Below, piece by piece: positions 1 to 5,183 of a stretch of 5,709 nucleotides of DNA (the stretch's first letter is position 1; each line of letters begins with the position of its first letter). The translations under genes were made by a program, and so were the position numbers. The notes beneath the pieces are model-generated. The model worked only from the letters and a program-made list of their open reading frames with translations, was not told the origin of the DNA and did no database searches. The DNA is from Clostridia bacterium (GTDB taxonomy: Bacteria; Bacillota; Clostridia; Lachnospirales; Lachnospiraceae), in the NCBI GenBank assembly GCA_026000945.1, contig BNZI01000029.1, positions 1-5,709 of the forward strand, in the 5' to 3' direction.

Positions 1-232
1 CAACATAGTTTAAGTTAAAAGCCAAGAAAAGGGATATAAAATTAAAAAAGATAAGGAAAGGATTTACACATCAAAAATGATAGCTCAACTAAAAAACAAT
101 CGAATGATTAGATAAAACTTTTTCTAATTTTAAAAATAAAGTAGATAACATCTGATCAGTTCTTAAGGTAAAGTTTGGATTTGATCAAAAAGTTTACTCT
201 TTTGTTTGAATGGAAGAGATGTCTAATGCGTA
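1..232. other. AT-rich stretch with no recognisable gene
   Basis: I see no convincing gene in either strand. Reading frames are short and lack ribosome binding sites, for example a 12-codon frame from the ATG at 77. No tRNA, SRP RNA or riboswitch signature was recognised. It lies beyond the terminator of the small minus-strand gene, so it is probably intergenic, although a gene could begin or end just outside the left edge. Confidence 0.5.
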
Positions 233-236
233 GCAC

Positions 237-264
237 AAAAAACCACCAGCGAAAGCTGGTGGTT
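237..264 (-). terminator. Intrinsic terminator after the small Ser-rich gene
   Basis: A perfect 10-bp stem (241-250 pairs with 255-264) closes a 4-base loop at 251-254. On the minus strand it runs into six T residues (242-237), the classic rho-independent layout. It lies about 70 bases past the stop codon of the 333-476 gene and is probably its transcript end. On the plus strand the tract after the stem is poorer (TTGGTT), so the minus direction is preferred. Confidence 0.85.
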
Positions 265-332
265 TTGGTTCTCTTTGTTTCATGAAAACATTGTGTATTT
301 TTTAGCTATAATTGTTTGCTATAGAGGTGAAA

Positions 333-476
333 TTAGTCACAATTTTGACTATTTTCAGAACCTTTCGAAGATTCTTTAGAAGTACTGTTTTGGCTTTTGC
401 TTTTGCTGGTGGAATTTTGAGAACTATTGCTACCTGATTTGCTCTCATATTTGTTTTGAGAATTTTTTGTACTCAT
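333..476 (-). CDS. Small Ser/Asn/Lys/Gln-rich protein, candidate minor spore protein
   Basis: This is a 47-residue ORF starting ATG at 476 and ending TAA at 333. I do not recognise a family. Of 47 residues, 17 are Ser, 7 Asn, 7 Lys and 4 Gln; there is one Tyr, one Cys near the C-terminus, and no hydrophobic segment, so it is probably a soluble disordered protein. The tripeptide SQN occurs four times, and SQNSTSK occurs exactly twice (residues 19-25 and 28-34). Coding status rests on a perfect AAGGAGGT 6 bases before the ATG, a following terminator, and the repeat being kept at protein level with different codons. The sigma-G-like promoter upstream suggests forespore expression, so a minor SASP-like or coat-associated role is my inference. 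It could instead be a species-restricted orphan. It lies about 100 bases downstream of tadA on the same strand. Confidence 0.72.
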   Translation of the reverse strand: MSTKNSQNKYESKSGSNSSQNSTSKSKSQNSTSKESSKGSENSQNCD

Positions 477-482
477 TTGTTT

Positions 483-490
483 ACCTCCTT
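483..490 (-). promoter_or_regulatory. Strong Shine-Dalgarno for the small Ser-rich gene
   Basis: AAGGAGGT on the minus strand lies 6 bases before the ATG at 476. This near-complete match to the 16S anti-SD sequence is the main evidence that this very short low-complexity frame is translated, and it fixes the start codon. Confidence 0.85.
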
Positions 491-514
491 AAACCAAATT
501 GATATTACACCGTT

Positions 515-543
515 TATTATGAGTGATTTTTCTTTTTTTATGC
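515..543 (-). promoter_or_regulatory. Sigma-G-like forespore promoter
   Basis: On the minus strand GCATA (543-539) and CATAATA (521-515) are separated by 17 bases. Bacillus sigma-G promoters have a GHATR-like -35 and a CATWHTA-like -10 at about 17-18 bases, so both boxes fit. Transcription would start near 508, giving a leader of about 30 bases that contains the AAGGAGGT site. No good sigma-A hexamer pair is seen between tadA and this gene. The call comes from consensus matching in an AT-rich spacer, so a chance match is possible. Confidence 0.5.
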
Positions 544-574
544 GTTATCCTTTGGCTAATTTTTTAGCAAAAAA

Positions 575-1069
575 TTATGTTGAGGTTTTTTCTTTTATTT
601 GTTGGCTATGCTTACGGAGTTCTTGGAAAAACTGCTTAAGCAAGGCTTGGGATTCCTCTGCTAAAACGCCGTGTTCAACATTTACTTGGTGATTAAACTC
701 AGCAACATGGAAAAGATCTAGGATAGATCCTGCACAGCCTGCTTTAGGATTTTGACAACCGATAAAAACTTTGGGAATTCGTGCTTGTACAATTGCGCCA
801 GAACACATTTGACAAGGTTCTAAGGTAACATATAGACTGCAATCTTCTAAGCGCCAATCACCTAAAGTTTTACTTGCTTTTTTGATGGCAATGAGTTCAG
901 CGTGTGCCAAGGGACTCTTTTCTTTCTTGCGTTTATTATATCCTCTGCCGATAATTTTATCTTGGTAAACGATGACACAGCCAATAGGTACTTCGCCTTG
1001 CTGATAGGCTTTTTTGGCTTGGTTTAAGGCTTGTTTCATATATTTTTCGTGAAGGCTTAGTTTCTTCAT
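575..1069 (-). CDS. tadA: tRNA-specific adenosine deaminase TadA
   Basis: TadA deaminates adenosine 34 to inosine in the anticodon of tRNA-Arg(ACG), letting one tRNA read several arginine codons; it is a cytoplasmic zinc enzyme, usually a homodimer. The 164-residue protein carries the cytidine/deoxycytidylate deaminase zinc signature: HAE at residues 56-58 (His56 ligand, Glu58 proton shuttle) and PCxxC at 85-89 (Cys86 and Cys89 ligands). PIGCV near residue 28 and the NPKAG segment near 107 also fit TadA. Length is normal for Firmicutes. I chose ATG at 1069 rather than the in-frame TTG at 1081 because it forms an ATGA overlap with the ogg stop and has GGAAG 6 bases upstream. The TTG would add four residues. 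It is the second gene of an ogg-tadA operon, probably translationally coupled. The C-terminal 15 or so residues are polar and variable. Confidence 0.95.
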   Translation of the reverse strand: MKKLSLHEKYMKQALNQAKKAYQQGEVPIGCVIVYQDKIIGRGYNKRKKEKSPLAHAELIAIKKASKTLGDWRLEDCSLYVTLEPCQMCSGAIVQARIPKVFIGCQNPKAGCAGSILDLFHVAEFNHQVNVEHGVLAEESQALLKQFFQELRKHSQQIKEKTST

Positions 1070-1878
1070 TTTGTCTTCCAATGGTAATAGAATAGATATT
1101 GTTGAATGATACCTAAATAGCCGGAAAACTGTTCAAAGGGAAAACCCGCCGGATAATGTTGCTCTAGAATCTGTCGAATATGGGTATCAATAGGAAAAGC
1201 GTCAAAATGATGCAAAGCAAATAGACAAATGCAATCCGCTACTTTATCACCTACTCCGGATAACTTGAGTAAACTTTTTTTAGCTTCTTCGTAATTTAAT
1301 GTTTTGATGGTTGATACGTCTGGCTCGCCTTGGAGAATATATTGAATGGTTTTAACTAAATAGGGACTACGATAGCCAAAATGCAAAGATCTGAATTGTT
1401 CTTCCGTTACTTGAGATAAAGCTTTTGGAGAGGGAAAAGTAAAATAAGTTTTTCCGTCTTTAGTTTGTTTTTTCTCTCCGTAATTTGTACATAAGGTTTC
1501 AATACAAGACTTAATCCTAGGAATATTATTTTGTTGTGAGATAATAAAAGAAATAATCATTTCCCACAAATCCTGCTTTAAGATACGGATGCCCCAGCCA
1601 AAATTCATGGCTTGTTTCAAATAACCTGTAGCAGCAGGATTGTTTGCAAAGAGTTCATAATTCCTTTCTAAGTCAAAATATTCTTTCCAAATCTGCAAAA
1701 AATCTGTTTCAGAACAATCAAAACTGCATTCTGTCGAATTAGGATATTGTTCTAATTTTAAATATTTTCCCATGGCAATTAATTCAAAGCGATATTCATC
1801 TAAACGGTTAAAACGAAAGCATTGACCGGATTCATAAATTTGCGCTAGGGAAAAATTGGAAAATGTTTTTTTAATCAT
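1066..1878 (-). CDS. ogg: 8-oxoguanine DNA glycosylase/lyase, OGG1 type
   Basis: This enzyme removes 8-oxoguanine opposite cytosine in DNA and can cut the strand by beta-elimination, in base-excision repair. The 270-residue protein has the OGG N-terminal domain with SGQCFRF at 17-23, matching the human SGQSFRW segment whose glycine reads the N7-H of 8-oxoG. SQQNNIPRI at 114-122 matches the helix that fills the gap in the DNA. The helix-hairpin-helix is at about 205-220 with LSGVGDKVADCICL, where Lys212 is the Schiff-base lysine (human Lys249). IDTHI supplies Asp231 (human Asp268). The C-terminal IIQQYLFYYHW is typical of bacterial members. These residues favour OGG1/Ogg over AlkA, EndoIII or MutY; no iron-sulphur cysteine cluster is present. 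The start is ATG at 1878, with no Shine-Dalgarno. A consensus promoter ends 6 bases upstream, so the mRNA may be leaderless. The stop overlaps the tadA start. Confidence 0.93.
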   Translation of the reverse strand: MIKKTFSNFSLAQIYESGQCFRFNRLDEYRFELIAMGKYLKLEQYPNSTECSFDCSETDFLQIWKEYFDLERNYELFANNPAATGYLKQAMNFGWGIRILKQDLWEMIISFIISQQNNIPRIKSCIETLCTNYGEKKQTKDGKTYFTFPSPKALSQVTEEQFRSLHFGYRSPYLVKTIQYILQGEPDVSTIKTLNYEEAKKSLLKLSGVGDKVADCICLFALHHFDAFPIDTHIRQILEQHYPAGFPFEQFSGYLGIIQQYLFYYHWKTK

Positions 1879-1884
1879 CCGTTT

Positions 1885-1913
1885 ACTATAAGCGGAAAAA
1901 AATTATTTGTCAA
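1885..1913 (-). promoter_or_regulatory. Consensus sigma-A promoter of the ogg-tadA operon
   Basis: On the minus strand TTGACA (1913-1908) and TATAGT (1890-1885) are separated by exactly 17 bases: a perfect -35 and a 5/6 -10. The expected start point, 6-8 bases past the -10, falls at 1879-1877, on or next to the first base of the ogg ATG. This implies a leaderless or nearly leaderless transcript. Strength close to consensus suggests housekeeping expression. Confidence 0.8.
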
Positions 1914-2235
1914 ATACACTGTTTAAAGTTTTCATGGTCACTCGTTAAGGGGTAAAAAGAAAGGATATACCATATTGGTTTTTGAAAACACGACAATACA
2001 AGAAATGTAGGTGCAGCATCCTAATATCCAATGTAGAGGTGCTACAAACGTAGGGCGACCATTCTGCCCGCCAGGGCTAAAAATCCACCAAATATGGTTA
2101 AAAACATCCCTCACATTATTCTTTAATGGTAAGGTAATGCTGTGGGATAATATCCATCGGAATTTTCGGGCAGCAGAATGCCTCCCCTACAAATACGGGC
2201 GATTGATTATCATCCGTATGGCTTGTTTTCTGAAT
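1914..2235. other. Intergenic region between ogg promoter and DUF5648-gene terminator
   Basis: No convincing gene is seen. A 77-codon plus-strand frame from 2011 runs through the MITE-like element and has no ribosome binding site or recognisable protein, so I treat it as spurious. Left of the element are two degenerate copies of an AATGTAG(A)GGTGC motif (about 2014 and 2030), resembling the element's own end. Right of it is a 6-bp inverted repeat, ATACGG/CCGTAT (2193-2198 and 2214-2219). Confidence 0.5.
2050..2190. mobile_element. MITE-like element with imperfect terminal inverted repeats
   Basis: The left end (2050-2070) and the reverse complement of the right end (2190-2167) align: both begin GTAGGG and share CATTCTG and a final CCCG, with three mismatches and one 3-base gap. 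The roughly 140-base unit has no ORF of its own and is more GC-rich at its ends than its surroundings. Short non-coding repeats starting GTAGGGGCGA or similar are widespread in clostridial genomes, which supports a MITE or similar dispersed repeat. No clear target-site duplication is visible, and the mobilising transposase is not in the window. The true borders could be wider. Confidence 0.5.
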
Positions 2236-2276
2236 AAAAAATGACTAGTGGGAGTGCAATGCGCATTCCCACTAGT
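2236..2276 (-). terminator. Strong intrinsic terminator of the DUF5648 repeat protein gene
   Basis: A 14-bp stem with one G-T wobble (2244-2257 with 2263-2276) closes a 5-base loop. On the minus strand it is followed by CA and six T residues (2241-2236). It starts about 18 bases past the stop codon of the 2295-3011 gene, so it ends that transcript. Plus-strand reading lacks a comparable T run. Confidence 0.88.
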
Positions 2277-2294
2277 TTCTATAAAACTTTTGAC

Positions 2295-3011
2295 CTATTT
2301 GGCGTTCGCCGTCCTCTCTGCGCTATATGCCTCCAATAGAGTCGCACTAGATGCCCCATGCCATCCAGTTCCTTCATAAAGCCATCCTTGTGCGGACAAA
2401 GCCTCTTTTTCCAAAAAATTTTCTGTGTAAAGATGTGCACCTGCTTCATAAACTCCTCTAGCATTCGGATTGTAAAGGCGATAAATTCGATCTCCTGCTA
2501 TTGGTCCATCAGGAGGACCAGAATACCATGCCACTCCTTCATCGTTCCAACCTAATTTGACCAATTGGTCTACTTCTGACCGATCCTTTGTATAAATATG
2601 TTCTCCTGAATATCGATTGTACAGTCGATAAACCAAAGTGCTTTCTACTGAATATTTATACCAAATGCTATCTTTAACCACAGTGTCGTATGCTGGTGCA
2701 TACCAAACGAGACCTTCACCCTGCCAGCCGATTTGAGCAAGATGATTATACTCTACTTTGTTTGTGGTATAGAGATGTTCTCCCGAATTTGGATTATAAA
2801 TCCGAAAAACAGGGACTAACTCGGGATGTTCAGACTGGAGCATTGACCATTCTGTATATGCCTGCTTCACTACACGATCCACTAAGCCAAAATCTTTGCT
2901 TACTGCTCCATAGGCTGCTAGGGAAGGCATAGAGGAGGAAAGAGTTATACTCAAAACCAAACCTAAGGAAGAGATTGTGCTGAATACTTTCTTTATTGTC
3001 GTTTTTTTCAT
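2295..3011 (-). CDS. Secreted DUF5648 repeat protein
   Basis: This 238-residue exported protein has unknown function. Residues 1 to about 33 form a signal peptide: Lys-rich start, hydrophobic core at about 13-25, and a likely cleavage after SLA or SLAA. About 30 linker residues follow, then three repeats of the DUF5648 type (PF18885), at about 68-104, 127-163 and 176-218. Each has an (F/Y)R(I/L)YN core, then (E/A)H(L/I)YT, then a GW...EG..W element. In other Gram-positive proteins these repeats accompany cell-wall hydrolase or adhesin domains. Here they make up the whole mature protein, with no catalytic domain, LPxTG anchor, lipobox or transmembrane tail. A wall- or glycan-binding role is an inference. 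ATG at 3011 is preceded by AAAAAGGAG at 7 bases' spacing. It is a single-gene unit ending in the terminator at 2236-2276. The third repeat carries a short insertion (around ARGVYEAG). Confidence 0.85.
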   Translation of the reverse strand: MKKTTIKKVFSTISSLGLVLSITLSSSMPSLAAYGAVSKDFGLVDRVVKQAYTEWSMLQSEHPELVPVFRIYNPNSGEHLYTTNKVEYNHLAQIGWQGEGLVWYAPAYDTVVKDSIWYKYSVESTLVYRLYNRYSGEHIYTKDRSEVDQLVKLGWNDEGVAWYSGPPDGPIAGDRIYRLYNPNARGVYEAGAHLYTENFLEKEALSAQGWLYEGTGWHGASSATLLEAYSAERTANAK

Positions 3012-3094
3012 TGTAGTTCTCCTTTTTCTGACAATTTCAAACTAAATTGCAATTCATTTTATCGTAGTTTTTTTATTGTTGTATCTCCTTTCCC
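2991..3094 (-). repeat. Degenerate duplication of the RBS-start region upstream of the DUF5648 gene
   Basis: The segment 3094-3057 (minus strand) resembles the gene's own start region 3027-2991. Both have an AAAGGAGA ribosome binding site, a TACA run, AAT, seven A residues and then AC-rich sequence ending ATAAA. In the upstream copy the ATG is lost (AT followed directly by the A run). It looks like a vestigial start left by a tandem duplication of about 67 bases, now inside the 5' leader. Confidence 0.45.
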
Positions 3095-3882
3095 TTATGC
3101 TTTCTAACGAATGTTAAATTTGAAATCTTCATTTGTATGAAAAACCTGTTTCCTATCTGATCGATCATCTAGCGAAGACGTAGGATAAGCATAATAAACA
3201 CTGTCCCTATTGTACGTACCTCGCTCTTATGGGTACAAGAACGACTTTAAGGCCTGTTTTAAGTAATCTTCGAACGAGAAAAATTTTACTTAATGTGTTC
3301 TCCTGTATGAAGAAGTAACCTGGAATATTGGATATATTTCAAGAAATTTAAGCACCGTAGGAAGGAAAGCATAACACAAATTTTCCCGTAAATGAAATAT
3401 CAAACAGGTTCTAAACACCTGATTGCCATGTACGCAATAAGCAAGTGTGAAAAGACTTCTGCTCATTCATTTTTAATTGATATGTACAGTGCATTCAACT
3501 TGATGCCAGTAAGATTGACTTGAATGATCATGGCGTATTGTTTATTTGCTGATATACCATAGGTTTTTAGCATACAAATTTTGTGGATCCCAATATTTAG
3601 ATTAAACATAGATCAATACAATGTCAAGTGATTTGATTACTCAATGAAAGTCTAATTTACTAGAACCTACTCAAGATTTATATTCCGCCCATTAGCGGGA
3701 TTGTTTTCCTTCGTAAATCGGTCTGTCATGTGGATAAACAGGAGATGAAAAGACCGCTGATAAAAAGATTGATAACAAATAGATGCTAAAAGCACCCTAT
3801 GGGGAATTCCCTTCGTTTTAACAAGTAGCAAAGGAGTCTTACCCTGTAGGGTGATTTAGTTTTTCTTTATTTCATTTTAGTC
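3012..3882. other. Long gene-poor gap between cotJC and the DUF5648 gene
   Basis: About 870 bases lack a convincing gene or RNA. A 36-codon minus-strand frame (3573-3463) has no Shine-Dalgarno and no similarity I recognise. It lies downstream of a TTGACA-containing sequence near 3620, so a small transcript or decayed gene is possible but unsupported. Short inverted repeats occur at 3259-3293 (TTAAGTAA/TTACTTAA) and 3677-3690 (CCGC/GCGG). A CATACAAA box at 3139-3132, about 120 bases before the DUF5648 gene, resembles a sigma-E -10 element but lacks a good -35. The region may hold decayed genes. Confidence 0.45.
3793..3853 (-). repeat. Inverted repeat downstream of cotJC, possible weak transcript end
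   Basis: CACCCTA (3793-3799) and TAGGGTG (3847-3853) are perfect 7-bp inverted repeats about 47 bases apart, 30 bases past the cotJC stop. On the minus strand the distal arm is followed by CTTTTAG, a short T-rich run. Competing local palindromes exist (GGGAATTCCC at 3802-3811, ACCC/GGGT at 3841-3852). This is the only terminator-like structure after the cotJ operon, but it is weak. Confidence 0.3.
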
Positions 3883-4488
3883 TTATCTAGGTTTTTGGTC
3901 AAAAGCGGGATTGCACTGGTAAAAATTTTTACTGTCAAGCTGTTCTTGCACTAAACGCAAACTTTCACCAAAACGTTGGAAATGCACAATTTCCCGAGTG
4001 CGTAAAAAGCGTAGAGGTTCAGCTACATCAGGTTCTTTGATTAGACGCAATAAATTATCATAAGTCGTACGGGCTTTTTGTTCTGCGGCTAAATCTTCGG
4101 TTAAATCAGTAATGGGATCTCCTTTAGATTGGAAATAGTCGGCTTTTACAGATGCTCCGCCAGCAGATATTGGATAAATCCCCAAAGTATGATCAACATA
4201 ATAAGCATCAAAGCCGCTGGCTTGAATTTCTTCTAAGGATAAGTTACGAGTTAATTGATAGACCATAGCAGAAATCATTTCTAAATGGGCAAGTTCTTCT
4301 GTGCCGATATCGGTCAATACACCTGCGACAGATTTATAGGGCATAGCATAGCGTTGAGATAAATAACGCATGGAAGCCATCAACTCCCCATCTGGACCAC
4401 CAAATTGGGTGATGATTAATTTAGCTAGTTTAGGATTCGTTTCCTTTATATTTACTGGAAACTGTAAACGCTTTTCATAGTTCCACAT
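3883..4488 (-). CDS. cotJC: Spore coat protein CotJC, manganese-catalase family
   Basis: CotJC is an inner spore-coat protein related to dimanganese catalases, made in the mother cell. Known homologues interact with CotJA, and some show catalase activity. The 201-residue protein begins MWNYEKRLQFPV, the usual CotJC start, and is family length. Likely dimanganese ligands by comparison with Lactobacillus Mn-catalase are Glu35 (PDGELMAS), Glu65 and His68 (GTEELAHLE), Glu136 (DLAAEQKAR) and His169 (REIVHFQRF), so all five appear present. I chose ATG at 4488 because GGAAGGAG lies 7 bases upstream and the extra eight residues from 4512 do not fit the family. It is the last gene of cotJABC, and its start lies inside the cotJB 3' end (37-base overlap), suggesting translational coupling. 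No strong terminator follows. Whether it protects the spore from peroxide is inference. Confidence 0.95.
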   Translation of the reverse strand: MWNYEKRLQFPVNIKETNPKLAKLIITQFGGPDGELMASMRYLSQRYAMPYKSVAGVLTDIGTEELAHLEMISAMVYQLTRNLSLEEIQASGFDAYYVDHTLGIYPISAGGASVKADYFQSKGDPITDLTEDLAAEQKARTTYDNLLRLIKEPDVAEPLRFLRTREIVHFQRFGESLRLVQEQLDSKNFYQCNPAFDQKPR

Positions 4489-4757
4489 GAGCAATCTCCT
4501 TCCCATGGCCAAGCTTCTTCAGTCCAAGACCAAACTTGACAATTTTGAATATGGTTTAAAGTCAATGGACCAAAAGTACTGCAATAAATTTCTTCTAATT
4601 GCTCTTTGTAGGCTAAGCATTGTTGATAATAATCTAAAGCAGCACAATCTTCAGGGTGAGTGTCCAAATATAAACATAAATCTTGCAAAACAAAAGAAAC
4701 TTCACCGATAGATTTTAGCAATACAGATTTTTCATGGGCTTGATTTTGTTGGAACAT
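4452..4757 (-). CDS. cotJB: Spore coat assembly protein CotJB
   Basis: CotJB is a small coat protein encoded between CotJA and CotJC; its exact job is unknown. The 101-residue protein shows the family pattern: an N-terminal helical part (LLKSIGEVSFVLQDLCLYLDTHP, residues 13-35, with the conserved LYLDTHP), a second helix with YKEQLEE, then FGPL at 62-65 and the C-terminal WxWxEEAWPWEG at about 76-87. ATG at 4757 is preceded by GGGAGGTG. An in-frame GTG at 4769 overlaps that ribosome binding site and is unlikely. The last 12 residues, beyond the usual PWE end, are encoded in the overlap with cotJC. Seven cysteines, two near the end (residues 89 and 91), are notable and could form disulphides in the coat. 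The gene overlaps cotJA by 43 bases upstream. Confidence 0.92.
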   Translation of the reverse strand: MFQQNQAHEKSVLLKSIGEVSFVLQDLCLYLDTHPEDCAALDYYQQCLAYKEQLEEIYCSTFGPLTLNHIQNCQVWSWTEEAWPWEGDCSCGTMKSVYSFQ

Positions 4758-4918
4758 GAATTCGCACACCTCCCGGAAAATTTTAAATTTAATTCAGGAA
4801 AAATAGTACCGGCACAATAGGCCTCATCCATATTATAGATTTGATTCCAGTTTTGCCAAGGGATATAAGCCATTCCCACAGGATATTGGCAAAGAGGAGT
4901 ATGATCACATTTAGACAA
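4715..4918 (-). CDS. cotJA: Spore coat associated protein CotJA
   Basis: CotJA is a small coat protein that in Bacillus subtilis is needed for CotJC to be incorporated into the spore. The 67-residue protein carries the family core PVGMAYIPWQNW (residues 13-24) and GTIFPELNLKF (37-47). I place the start at TTG 4918 because AGGAGGT lies 6 bases upstream. An upstream in-frame ATG at 4975 has no ribosome binding site and would add 19 atypical residues. Six cysteines are present (4, 10, 35, 51, 55, 67). The last 20 residues, after the usual family end, are Cys/Lys-rich, and their final 14 are encoded in the overlap with cotJB. It is the first gene of the operon. I do not see a convincing sigma-E promoter upstream, although the operon is sigma-E-dependent in B. 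subtilis. Confidence 0.88.
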   Translation of the reverse strand: MSKCDHTPLCQYPVGMAYIPWQNWNQIYNMDEAYCAGTIFPELNLKFSGRCANSCSNKIKPMKNLYC

Positions 4919-4924
4919 GAGAAT

Positions 4925-4931
4925 ACCTCCT
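4925..4931 (-). promoter_or_regulatory. Shine-Dalgarno that fixes the cotJA TTG start
   Basis: AGGAGGT on the minus strand lies 6 bases before TTG 4918. It sits inside the longer frame from ATG 4975, which has no such site, and is the reason to prefer the TTG start for CotJA. Confidence 0.8.
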
Positions 4932-4975
4932 AGATTGATGGGATAAGTTGATGATGATTTTAGGGAGTCGCCCAT

Positions 4976-5183
4976 CTTTTGATCGATTTTGTGATGCTCT
5001 GTGTTTAAAGCCCGTTTTCGTCTCTCGCTGACGGGAGAATACTGAATAAGCTCTTTCCTTTCTTGAACTACGCACAGTTGTCTGCAAAATTTGCTTTACG
5101 AGGCGGAAAATCTACGCAAAATCTGGGCATTTTGGATGGTGTCAACACACCCTAAATCCTGTCTTTGGTTGTATTAGTAAGGT
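4976..5183. other. Repeat-like intergenic stretch between cotJA and the gpmI side
   Basis: This stretch is less AT-rich than its flanks and has no ORF of note. It contains a hairpin CCCGT/ACGGG (5011-5015 and 5030-5034), a palindrome GCAAAATTTGC (5084-5094), two copies of CTACGCA (5078-5084 and 5112-5118), and a hairpin GGTGT-CAAC-ACACC (5138-5151). This density of short symmetric motifs in sequence unlike its neighbours suggests a fragment of a dispersed repeat or decayed mobile element. No clear terminal repeats bound it, and it carries no obvious cotJ promoter. Confidence 0.4.

Noticed and set aside
1..232. SRP RNA gene, often found next to tadA in Firmicutes
   Set aside because: No conserved SRP RNA core (GGTCC...GGAAGGAAGCAGC type) is present on either strand in the stretch downstream of tadA.
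557..577. 9-bp A/T-only hairpin at the tadA stop codon as a terminator
   Set aside because: The stem has no G-C pair and no T run after it on the minus strand, so it is too weak to call; read-through into the small gene is possible.
456..692. 78-codon plus-strand frame across tadA and the small gene
   Set aside because: It is antisense to tadA and the small Ser-rich ORF, has no ribosome binding site and no recognisable domain.
1070..1081. TTG at 1081 as the tadA start
   Set aside because: The ATG at 1069 has the ATGA overlap and a GGAAG site; the TTG adds four residues without better support.
2011..2244. 77-codon plus-strand frame
   Set aside because: It is made of MITE-like repeat sequence, with no ribosome binding site and no known protein pattern.
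2279..2464. 61-codon minus-strand frame at the end of the DUF5648 gene
   Set aside because: It is an out-of-frame shadow of the DUF5648 repeat protein.
2690..2932. 80-codon plus-strand frame opposite the DUF5648 gene
   Set aside because: It is antisense to a well-supported secreted protein and lacks a ribosome binding site.
3132..3139. Sigma-E promoter for the DUF5648 gene
   Set aside because: The CATACAAA box resembles a sigma-E -10, but the sequence about 14 bases upstream does not match the -35.
4487..4711. 74-codon plus-strand frame opposite cotJB
   Set aside because: It is a shadow of cotJB; the cotJ frames have family motifs and ribosome binding sites.
4919..4975. ATG at 4975 as the cotJA start
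   Set aside because: There is no Shine-Dalgarno, the extra residues do not fit the CotJA family, and an AGGAGGT lies inside the extension directly before TTG 4918.
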